From the NCBI GenBank assembly GCA_030432015.1, contig JAUIHJ010000001.1, positions 1-61,732 on the forward strand: a DNA stretch of 61,732 nucleotides, written 5' to 3'. The stretch's first letter is position 1. Every line of letters begins with the position of its first letter. The notes under the pieces are model-generated. The model ran no database searches and was not told where the DNA came from. It was given only the letters and a program-made list of their open reading frames with translations. Shown piece after piece: positions 16,670 to 24,374 of the stretch. This stretch comes from a bacterium (GTDB taxonomy: Bacteria > Planctomycetota > Planctomycetia > Pirellulales > Pirellulaceae). The position numbers and the translations under genes are program-made.

Positions 16670-17734
16670 ATGACAAGCCGTTTTTCCAAGGCGTCAACCT
16701 CGGTCCAGCCGAGCTTCCTGCCGCTCCTGGTCACCGGCATCGCGGGCGTGGCCGGCTATAACGCTTTTCACTATTTTCGGGATCGATTTCCAGGCCAGGT
16801 GTTTGGTGTGCGGCGTGCCGATAATTGGCCCTTGTCAGGGGAGGGGATCATTGGCTGCGACAGCATGGATGAAGCCGCCTGGGCCAGGATGTTTGACGAG
16901 TACCAATTCAAGGCGGTTGTCAATTGCGAAGGGTCGTGCAAGCTCAAGTCGTGCGAACTCGACCCCGAGATGGCCTGGCGGGTCAACGTGGGAGGCTTGC
17001 AAAATCTCCTCCGCGTGATCGGGCGGACGAAGTTGCGGCTGATCCACTTTTCCATTGACCTGGTTTTTTCGGGGACGGCCGAGGGTGGCCATGTGGAAGA
17101 TGATCCTACCGATCCCGTGACGGTCTACGGTCGCACGATGGTGGAGGCAGAGGAGTACCTCCTCAGCGAAGCGCCGGACGCGGCGATCCTCCGGATCTCC
17201 TTGCCAATGGGAATCAGTTTCAATGGTCATGCCGGTGCAATCGATTGGATCCAGTCGCGGTTTGCAAAGTCGAAGCCGGCAACGCTCTATTACGACGAGA
17301 TTCGCACGCCAACGTATACCGACTGCCTGAACGAACTGTTGGTTACCTTGCTAACCAACGACTTGGCGGGGATCTACCATGCTGGTGGGCCGCGCCGCCT
17401 GAGCCTGTTTCAGATCGCCCAAATCGTCAATCGCCTGGGCGGCTACGATCCCGACTTGCTGATCGGCTGCTTCCGTCATGAGGCCGGCCCGATGCCCCCG
17501 CGTGCCGGAAACGTCACATTAAATTCGACCAAGCTCGTTCGCGCCCTGGGCTATCAACCCTTCGACGCTTGGCCGTTGTCGGACGACGATGCCCCCGGCG
17601 ACCGCCGTTGGCATTATGACCGGGCGGGCACGAAAAGTGGTTCGCCGGAACGTTTGGCGGCGACCCTGTATCGAAATCGCCACAAGGCAACATCTTCCGA
17701 ATCTGGACAACCCAAGTTGGGGGAATTTCGTTAA
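16670..17734 (+). CDS. RmlD-like sugar nucleotide reductase family protein lacking catalytic Lys
   Basis: A 354-residue Rossmann protein (numbered from ATG 16670). It has the N-terminal PLLVTGIAGVAGYNAF nucleotide loop, VVNCEGSCKLKSCELDPE, the strand LIHFSIDLVFSG, and TPTYTDCLNELL plus GIYHAGGPRRLSLFQIA, typical of dTDP-4-dehydrorhamnose reductase relatives. The family active-site YGxTK reads YGRTM here (Tyr153, Met157), so the catalytic Lys is missing. It may be a divergent reductase or a binding protein. It follows the OleC-like gene by about 120 bases; the related OleD reductase acts in olefin synthesis, which makes the neighbourhood suggestive. The start is uncertain (ATG 16640 or 16607 also in frame), with no strong ribosome site at any of them. 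Confidence 0.8.
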   Translation: MTSRFSKASTSVQPSFLPLLVTGIAGVAGYNAFHYFRDRFPGQVFGVRRADNWPLSGEGIIGCDSMDEAAWARMFDEYQFKAVVNCEGSCKLKSCELDPEMAWRVNVGGLQNLLRVIGRTKLRLIHFSIDLVFSGTAEGGHVEDDPTDPVTVYGRTMVEAEEYLLSEAPDAAILRISLPMGISFNGHAGAIDWIQSRFAKSKPATLYYDEIRTPTYTDCLNELLVTLLTNDLAGIYHAGGPRRLSLFQIAQIVNRLGGYDPDLLIGCFRHEAGPMPPRAGNVTLNSTKLVRALGYQPFDAWPLSDDDAPGDRRWHYDRAGTKSGSPERLAATLYRNRHKATSSESGQPKLGEFR

Positions 17735-18133
17735 TAATCGCTTGCAAGTGGGGTCTCAGTCGATAAATTAAGGACCGGCAGCCATGCGGGGCACTGATCG
17801 GCAGATCCGGCAGATCCGGCGGGGCGGCTCAAGTGCGGCCCGGCAACGGTTGAGGCCCTGCAATCCTTGCTAATCAGGCGACGTGCCCAGGCATGGTCCT
17901 GTGTGAACTCGCCTGAAATTGTGGAGTTTGCTGGACGGGCTGGCGTGAATTGGGCGTGCCGGGCTTGCGGGGGTGGCAAATTCGGCTCCCGGCAGGCGTG
18001 CACACGCTAATTTGGTGTGGATTGCGGACCTTTGCCCAGTTTAAAATGCAGGAGTCCTGTCAGCTATTCATTATTCTCTTCAAATCTCCGGTCGTTTCGG
18101 AACAACTCGGTTCGGATGTAACTGGGACGCGTC
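17735..18133. other. Intergenic region before the FHA histidine kinase
   Basis: Roughly 400 bases without a credible gene. A short direct repeat (GATCCGGCA GATCCGGCG) lies near 17803. A TAAAAT hexamer at 18042-18047 could be the -10 element for the kinase gene, but the nearest -35-like TTGCGG (18022) is only 14 bases away, so the promoter call stays weak. Confidence 0.35.
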
Positions 18134-20635
18134 ATGGCAATACTGCGAGCGACAAAGGGTCTTGAGCCTGGCCGAGTTTGTGCGCTGGAGCACGGCGCCA
18201 CGATTTTGGGACGCAACCCCAAGCGATGCCACGTGGTGCTCGAGCATTTTGCCGTCAGCCGCGAGCATGCGCGGATCGAGTTACAAGAGGACGCCACCTA
18301 TATTGAGGACCTTGGCAGTCGCAACGGGGTCTGGGTGAATGGCCGGCAGATTCCGGCGGGCCCAAGTGGACGGGTGCCGTTAAAGGGTTTTGACCGCATC
18401 GGGATTGCCGCCTTCGAGTTTATTTTCGAAGACGATGGTTCCAGCACTGGCATCAGCAGCAGTAACAGCGCGCTGATCCATGCCGACGAAACGGCCTGCC
18501 CGGATATTCATTCGACCGTGGACGTGGGATGCGACAGTTCGTACGAGGACTTGCTGATCGCCGAGAACCATCAGGAGCGGTTCAGCAAGCTCCGCACGGT
18601 CTTGGCCATCATTGACCAGTTGGCCAACACGCTCGATATCGACGTTGCCCTGCCCAGAATCATTGACGCCCTTTTTCGCGCCTTGCCGCATGCCCAGAAT
18701 GGTTTTGTGCTGTTGCGGGATCACGAGCGTGGGACATTCCATCCGGTCGCCGAGCGTAGGGTGAAGCGGACGCTGGATGCGATTCGCATTAGTCAGACGG
18801 TCATCGACTACCTGGTGGATTCTAAGAAAGCGGTCCTCAGCATGGACGTTGCCAACGACGTCCGGTTTGTCCGCAGTCCTAGCGTCCGCGCCCTGCAACT
18901 GCGTTCGATGATCAGCGCGCCGCTTTTGGATGGCCGTGGTGAGGTTCGCGGCATCATTCAATTGGAAGTCGTGGACGGATCGCAGCAGTTTTCGCAAAGC
19001 GATCTTGAGCTACTGGCTGGCGTCGCTCGGCATATCGGCATTGTCATCGAAAATGCTCAACTGCACGCGGCGGCGATCAATGCCGAACGCACAGCGTTCG
19101 ATCAACGCTTTCGCCAACTCATTGAAGGGTCCGTTCAAGGCATTCTGATCCATCGACAGTTTGCCCCGGTTTTTGTCAATGATGCCTGGGCGAGCCTGCA
19201 CGGCTATACCACACGCGACATCATGATGATGCCCAGCGTCGCTCCGCTGATTGCGGAAGAAGATCGCCCGCAGGTTGAAGCGTACGTCGCCGGTTTGCTC
19301 GACAAGAGCCGCGAAACCTGCCGCTACGAGGCGCAGGGTGTCCGCATGGATGGATCGAAGATCGCTCTGGAGAATTTCAGCACGACCGTTCAGTGGGGCG
19401 AGGAGCCGGCAATCCAAACGACTTCCATTGACCTCACGCAGCGCAAGAACGCCGAAGCGATCTTGCAACAATCGCATGACGAAATGGAACGGCGCGTCCT
19501 GGAGCGATCGGCCGAATTGGCCCAATCGGAGTCCCTCTACCGATCTCTCGTCGATCATCTTCCGATTTCCGTTTGCCGGAAGGATTTGCAGGGGCGATAC
19601 ACGTTTGTTAACCGGGCCTTCTGTAAGCTGCTCGATGCCACCGAAAGTCAACTCGTTGGTCGCTGCGACGCCGACCTCTTACCGGCTGATCTCGCCGTGA
19701 AACTGGAACAGGCAGCACAGCAGGTCATCAAGACGGGTACGCTTTGTGAGTCGATCGAGACGCTGAGCTGGCCGGATGATCGTGTTTGCTATCTGCAGAC
19801 CATTCAGTTGCCGATTCAGGACGAGCAGGGCAACACGGTCGGAACGCAGGTCTTTTTCGGAGATGTTACGTCGCTCAAGCAGACCGAAGAAGATCGCAAC
19901 CGGTATGCTGCGGACCTTGAACGCAGCAACCGCGACCTCGAGCAATTCGCGTATAGCGTATCGCATGATTTGCAGTCGCCGTTACGCACCATCGCAAGCT
20001 ACTGCGACCTGTTGCAGCGACGATACAGTAGCGACTTGAATGCTGAGGCGGTCGAGTTTCTTAATAGTACGGTTGACGCGACACGTCGCATGCGAAACTT
20101 GCTCAATGACTTGTTGGCATTTTCGCGCGTGACGACGGCAGCGCAACAGTTCGAGCCGATTGATTCTGCGGCGGCACTGCAGGATGCCATGGCGAATGTG
20201 CGGACCGCGATCGACGCGTCGGGCGCCCAAATCGAAGTCGGGGACATGCCTTCGGTGTTGGCCGATTCTTCCCAGCTGATGCAGGTTTTTCAGAATCTGA
20301 TTGATAACGCGATCCACTATCGCAGCGACGCGCCCCCTCGGATTAAGGTCGAAGCGACCGAGTTGCCGGATGCCTGGCAGTTTTCCGTTAGCGACAACGG
20401 AGTTGGCTTTGACCCGAAGTTTAAAGAGCGGATTTTCGTGATGTTCCAGCGACTCTATGCGGAACACGAATTACCCGGTTCGGGTATTGGGCTGGCAATC
20501 TGCAAGCGAATTCTCGAACGGCACGGGGGTAAAATCTGGGCCGATTCCCAGCCGGGGCAGGGGAGTTGCTTTTACTTCACAATCGCCAAGGCATTCATTG
20601 AGCACCCCACTGCGGAGATGCCGACCGCCGTGTGA
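18134..20635 (+). CDS. FHA-GAF-PAS-PAS sensor histidine kinase
   Basis: An 833-residue soluble kinase with no membrane segment. Domains: an N-terminal FHA fold (residues 20-100, GRNPKRCHVVLEHFAVSREHARIEL then GSRNGVWVNG), GAF (about 160-315), PAS (325-440), a coiled coil with ERRVLERSAELAQSE, a second PAS (465-590), HisKA with phospho-acceptor His611 in SVSHDLQSPLRTI, and HATPase with NLIDNAIHYRS, DNGVGFDP and GSGIGLAICKRI. The kinase end resembles bacteriophytochrome-type kinases. It has no attached or neighbouring receiver domain, so its response regulator is elsewhere. The FHA domain implies coupling to Ser/Thr phosphorylation. It converges on the Nudix gene with a 24-base gap. Confidence 0.93.
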   Translation: MAILRATKGLEPGRVCALEHGATILGRNPKRCHVVLEHFAVSREHARIELQEDATYIEDLGSRNGVWVNGRQIPAGPSGRVPLKGFDRIGIAAFEFIFEDDGSSTGISSSNSALIHADETACPDIHSTVDVGCDSSYEDLLIAENHQERFSKLRTVLAIIDQLANTLDIDVALPRIIDALFRALPHAQNGFVLLRDHERGTFHPVAERRVKRTLDAIRISQTVIDYLVDSKKAVLSMDVANDVRFVRSPSVRALQLRSMISAPLLDGRGEVRGIIQLEVVDGSQQFSQSDLELLAGVARHIGIVIENAQLHAAAINAERTAFDQRFRQLIEGSVQGILIHRQFAPVFVNDAWASLHGYTTRDIMMMPSVAPLIAEEDRPQVEAYVAGLLDKSRETCRYEAQGVRMDGSKIALENFSTTVQWGEEPAIQTTSIDLTQRKNAEAILQQSHDEMERRVLERSAELAQSESLYRSLVDHLPISVCRKDLQGRYTFVNRAFCKLLDATESQLVGRCDADLLPADLAVKLEQAAQQVIKTGTLCESIETLSWPDDRVCYLQTIQLPIQDEQGNTVGTQVFFGDVTSLKQTEEDRNRYAADLERSNRDLEQFAYSVSHDLQSPLRTIASYCDLLQRRYSSDLNAEAVEFLNSTVDATRRMRNLLNDLLAFSRVTTAAQQFEPIDSAAALQDAMANVRTAIDASGAQIEVGDMPSVLADSSQLMQVFQNLIDNAIHYRSDAPPRIKVEATELPDAWQFSVSDNGVGFDPKFKERIFVMFQRLYAEHELPGSGIGLAICKRILERHGGKIWADSQPGQGSCFYFTIAKAFIEHPTAEMPTAV

Positions 20636-20659
20636 GCAACGTGCTTCGGGCCGTCGACT

Positions 20660-21208
20660 TCATCGCGGCGGGCCTGCGTCTTGCGAGCCGCGTTGCAAAT
20701 GGAGATAGAACAAGATGCCGACGATCGTTTTGGCATCCTGGATCTCACCCGTTTGAATCATCGCCACCGCTTGAGAGAACGGGACCACCAGATTCTCGAT
20801 CTCTTCCCCGATTTCCCGGTTGGCGCCAACGTGCACCAGGTCGGTGGCCACGTACAGGTGCATTCGTTCGTCCAGGATGCCAGGCGAGAGATAGAACTCA
20901 TGGAGCGGCGTTAGTTTGCCCGCTTGATACCCGGTCTCCTCGATCAACTCGCGGCGTGCTGTCACGACGGGTGCTTCATTGGGCTCGCGGGTCCCGGCCG
21001 GCAGTTCGATCAGCGTCGACTCGACGGAGATACGGTAATTCCGGATCAAACAGACGTGTTCGTCGTCGACCATGGGCAAAATGGTCACCGCGCCCGGGTG
21101 GCGTACGACTTGCCGATGATGGAGGCGGCCATCGCCTAGCGTTTGGGTTACCTGTTCGACCCGAAAGCGGTCTGTTTCGAGCAATTGTTGGGACTTGACG
21201 GACATCAT
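20660..21208 (-). CDS. Nudix hydrolase, ADP-ribose pyrophosphatase-like
   Basis: A 182-residue Nudix enzyme with an intact box: Gly-x5-Glu-x7-REL-x-EE-x-Gly in GTREPNE...RRELIEETGY. The preceding IRNYRISVESTLIELPAG and following FYLSPGILDERMHLYVA are typical of NudF-type ADP-ribose pyrophosphatases, which split ADP-ribose to AMP and ribose 5-phosphate. The open frame extends 68 residues upstream with no family similarity; ATG 21208 (or 21205) is preceded by GGAGA. It is divergent from the M50 protease gene. Confidence 0.92.
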   Translation of the reverse strand: MMSVKSQQLLETDRFRVEQVTQTLGDGRLHHRQVVRHPGAVTILPMVDDEHVCLIRNYRISVESTLIELPAGTREPNEAPVVTARRELIEETGYQAGKLTPLHEFYLSPGILDERMHLYVATDLVHVGANREIGEEIENLVVPFSQAVAMIQTGEIQDAKTIVGILFYLHLQRGSQDAGPPR

Positions 21209-21329
21209 GCGGTCTCCAGCGGCGGAACGACTCGTACGATTGTGCCGTAGCGAGGCGATGGAAACAACGGGCCCGGCATGTCGAATTGGCCGCAGTTGCA
21301 GGGCGGGCGCAGAACCAATTGGATTTGGA

Positions 21330-21358
21330 TTGAAGGACCTGTGGACGGCTGATAAAAT
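21330..21358 (+). promoter_or_regulatory. Probable sigma-70-type promoter of the M50 protease gene
   Basis: TTGAAG (21330-21335) and TAAAAT (21353-21358) are spaced by 17 bases. The expected transcript start near 21365 leaves a leader of about 45 bases before ATG 21411. Confidence 0.55.
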
Positions 21359-21410
21359 GAGTTGCACCGGTTTGACCGACCAAAACTCAACGTGAAGACG
21401 CGGAACGTTC

Positions 21411-22499
21411 ATGCGCAGTCACACCTCATGGAGCATCGGTCTGGGCCGCTGGGGCGGCGTCGATGTGCGATTGCACATGTTCTTCCTGCTGTTTGCAGTC
21501 TGCACGCTGTTCTTCGCCTGGCAGGCCAGCCAAACTCCAGGCTCGGGTGATCTGGTCTGGGTCGCCATCGGCAGTCTGAGCATCTTGTTGACGAGCATCT
21601 TGCTGCATGAATGCGGCCACTATTTCGCGGCCGTACGGACCGGCGGTGCGGGCGACGAGATCGTTGTGGGCCCATTGGGAGGGCTGACCTCCATGCGTCC
21701 GCCGGCAGATCCGTTTGCCGAATGCGTCATGCACTTGGCCGGACCGTTGGTCAACCTGGTGCTCTGCATCGTCAGCGGAACGGTCTTACAACTCGTTGTG
21801 CCGGGTTCGGTCTGGGGACTTCTCCATCCGTTGGCCCCGGAAGGTCTCGTCGAAGAAGCCGGCATGGTCGGCGCCTTGAAGTTGACGTTCTGGATTAACT
21901 GGGTCGTCATGTTGGCCAATCTGCTACCCGCCTTTCCGTTTGACGGCGGCAGGGCATTGCGTGCGGCCCTGATGGGTTGGTGGCCCGACGCGAGTCCTCG
22001 TCGGGCGGCCCTCTTCGTGTCGATGTTGGCCAAGTTTGCCGCGCTGGTCCTGCTGGTCTTCGCCGGTGTGCAGGGGCGCTACTTTAATTCCCCTGAGAAC
22101 GCTTCCCGGCAGATTCCGATGTGGTTTTCCTTGGCCTTGCTCGCAATCTTTCTGTACTTCAGCGCAAAGCACGAAGAGGAACGTGTGGAGGAGATCGAGT
22201 TGGAGGATGATCTGTTCGGGTACGATTTTTCACAAGGGTATATGAGCCTCGAGCAAAACAACCGGCCGCAACCGCCGCAAGAAGGCCATTTCAAACGTTG
22301 GCTCGCAAAACGCCGGCGCGAAAAGCACCGTCGTCAAGCGGAACTCGAACAGGAAGAGGAATTGCGAGTCGACGGCATTTTAGAACGGTTGCACGAACAG
22401 GGTATGGACCAACTCTCAACCGAAGAGCAGTTGCTGCTCAAACGGGTCAGCCATCGCTATCGCCAGCGAAACAGCCAGTCGCCCGATCACAGCTCCTGA
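21411..22499 (+). CDS. Site-2 protease family M50 peptidase
   Basis: A 362-residue membrane metalloprotease. Zinc-binding HECGH (residues 66-70) lies in transmembrane helix 2, and the third ligand is in NLLPAFPFDGGRAL, equivalent to the NxxPxxxxDG motif. There are about six hydrophobic segments up to residue 250. The last 110 residues are highly charged and cytoplasmic: an acidic DLFGYDF segment, then a coiled basic stretch, then ILERLHEQGMDQLSTEEQLLLKRVS, which resembles the DUF6576-type tail also found on some planctomycete rhomboid proteases. It should cleave membrane-embedded substrates such as anti-sigma factors; no anti-sigma gene is adjacent. Confidence 0.92.
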   Translation: MRSHTSWSIGLGRWGGVDVRLHMFFLLFAVCTLFFAWQASQTPGSGDLVWVAIGSLSILLTSILLHECGHYFAAVRTGGAGDEIVVGPLGGLTSMRPPADPFAECVMHLAGPLVNLVLCIVSGTVLQLVVPGSVWGLLHPLAPEGLVEEAGMVGALKLTFWINWVVMLANLLPAFPFDGGRALRAALMGWWPDASPRRAALFVSMLAKFAALVLLVFAGVQGRYFNSPENASRQIPMWFSLALLAIFLYFSAKHEEERVEEIELEDDLFGYDFSQGYMSLEQNNRPQPPQEGHFKRWLAKRRREKHRRQAELEQEEELRVDGILERLHEQGMDQLSTEEQLLLKRVSHRYRQRNSQSPDHSS

Positions 22500-22583
22500 T
22501 TGTGACGGTCGTATTGATTCTTCTGGCCCCGTTCCACGGTCGAGTCGGAACCAGGGCGGTGCGTTACAACCGCGCGTTGCATC

Positions 22584-24305
22584 TTGGTTGGCGTAGCGTA
22601 CGTTTCTGAGGCCGCGCAAACGATTCGTTCTGGCTGCGCGACATCAAGTTTTCCGCACCCAACCGAGGCGATCGACTTGGACTGCTCATTATCCGTCGCC
22701 AGCGAAGGCGCTGCTGTGAACGCGTGGGACGACCTGTTACGGGACCTTAGCGATTTTTTTGCCGTCGAATTCTCCGTCTGGGATGGCTCGACAGGTGATC
22801 TGATCCGCGCCAGTTCCTCACAGCCGGTCGGTGACGAATTCGCGGCGGCGAACCTCATCTCGGCGGTTGATCGGCGCCAGGAGCCGGCGTTCATCTTCGA
22901 TGAAGATGGTCTCCTGTCGCTCGCCATCCCGCTGGGGCCGATGGCGGAAACGAGTGTGGTTGTCGCCGCCTGGTTCCTCACCCGTGAAGTTGGTGCCGAC
23001 GAATCGCCAGCGGAGTTTGCCTCGCTGCTGGCAGTCGATCGGCAACACGCGATGGCGTGGGTGCGGCAGCAAGAAATCTGGTCGCCTGCGGCGCTGCTGA
23101 GATTGGCCGCAGCGGTCCGTGCCAAGCTGCACGCGGAAGCGGCCGCACTGAGAAACGCCCGCGACGTCCAAATGATTTCGGGGAGCCTTGCCAGCACGAA
23201 TGAAGAGATCAACCTCGTCCATGCAATGACGCAGCATCTCCGAATTTCCAGCACCGAAGGCGAAATTGGCCAGATGGCGACGGAGTGGTTGGGCGAATGC
23301 GTGCCGGCGGAGGCCTTCGCCGTTCAATACGTACCCGTTACCGAGGTGGGACAGGTGCCCTGCCGTAGCAGCAAGAAGCAGGAGTTTCATACGGCCGGCA
23401 ATTGCCCGGTCGACAGCCAGGCCTTCTCGCAACTGATCCACGAAAGCGGCTTGGAGCCCGGGTCGAAGCCCTTGATCGCCAACGCCCCGGTCACGTCCAA
23501 GGAGGATTGGCCGTTCCCTCGCATTCGGCAGGTGATTGTCGTGCCGTTGTCAGAAGGCAATAAGCTGTTCGGATGGCTCGCGGCCTTTAACCATCGCGAG
23601 GATCGCGAGTTTGGCACCGACGAAGCACGACGCCTAAGTGCACTTGGCGCGCTGCTGGGAATCCACAGCAGCAATCGTCAGTTGTATCGCGAGCAAGCCG
23701 AATTCGTTGCCAACGTGGTCCGGGCTTTGGTGTCCGCGATTGACGCCAAGGACCCGTACACGAGCGGCCATAGTGATCGCGTTTCGAGGGTCGCGGTTCG
23801 CCTCGCCCTGGAAATGCGTTGCAACCCGAAAATCGTCAACACGATCTACATGGCGGGCCTCCTGCACGATGTCGGAAAAATCGGCATCGACGACAACGTG
23901 CTGCGCAAAGCGGGCAGGCTCACGGATCAGGAATTCGAACATATCAAGCTGCATCCCGAGATGGGCTATCGTATCCTGGCGGATCTCAAACAGCTGGCGG
24001 ATGTTTTACCGGCCGTCTTGCACCATCACGAACAATGGGATGGGGGCGGTTATCCCCACGGCCTGTGCGGCGAAGAGACCCCGCTGATCGCCCGCATCAT
24101 GGCGGTCGCCGATGCCTATGATGCCATGATTAGCGACCGGCCCTACCGCAGGGGCATGGACGAAGCGAAAGTCGATCAGATCTTTCGCGACGGCGCGGGG
24201 AAGCAATGGGACGCGAACGTCGTTGACGCGTTCTTTGCGGCCAAAGATGACATTGTCGCGATTACGACACGCGAACGGGTTCAGCTTGTTGAGCACTGGG
24301 TCTGA
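22584..24305 (+). CDS. GAF-HD-GYP cyclic-di-GMP phosphodiesterase
   Basis: Up to 573 residues. The N-terminal half carries one or two GAF-like sensory domains separated by a helical linker (about residues 200-215). The C-terminal HD-GYP domain has DPYTSGHSDRVSRVA, the metal-binding HDVGKIG (His428), HHHEQWDGGGYP matching the HHE-x-x-DG-x-GYP signature, and ADAYDAMISDRPYR. It should hydrolyse c-di-GMP in the cytoplasm. The start is uncertain: the open frame begins at TTG 22584, while GTG 22716 has a better ribosome site (GAAGG) and may be the true start, giving 529 residues. No diguanylate cyclase is in the window. Confidence 0.92.
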   Translation: MVGVAYVSEAAQTIRSGCATSSFPHPTEAIDLDCSLSVASEGAAVNAWDDLLRDLSDFFAVEFSVWDGSTGDLIRASSSQPVGDEFAAANLISAVDRRQEPAFIFDEDGLLSLAIPLGPMAETSVVVAAWFLTREVGADESPAEFASLLAVDRQHAMAWVRQQEIWSPAALLRLAAAVRAKLHAEAAALRNARDVQMISGSLASTNEEINLVHAMTQHLRISSTEGEIGQMATEWLGECVPAEAFAVQYVPVTEVGQVPCRSSKKQEFHTAGNCPVDSQAFSQLIHESGLEPGSKPLIANAPVTSKEDWPFPRIRQVIVVPLSEGNKLFGWLAAFNHREDREFGTDEARRLSALGALLGIHSSNRQLYREQAEFVANVVRALVSAIDAKDPYTSGHSDRVSRVAVRLALEMRCNPKIVNTIYMAGLLHDVGKIGIDDNVLRKAGRLTDQEFEHIKLHPEMGYRILADLKQLADVLPAVLHHHEQWDGGGYPHGLCGEETPLIARIMAVADAYDAMISDRPYRRGMDEAKVDQIFRDGAGKQWDANVVDAFFAAKDDIVAITTRERVQLVEHWV

Positions 24306-24374
24306 TCGTCCAATCCTCCGCGATGCGCGGGCGGGATCGGCTGGGCGACGATCGGTTCGTGCGACCCGGCAAAC

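Noticed and set aside
15855..16697. Minus-strand 280-codon frame inside the OleC-like gene
   Set aside because: It is a shadow of a well-supported ligase and contains no recognisable motif.
18001..18047. Promoter TTGCGG/TAAAAT for the histidine kinase
   Set aside because: The 14-base spacing is too short for a standard promoter; it is mentioned only as a weak -10 candidate.
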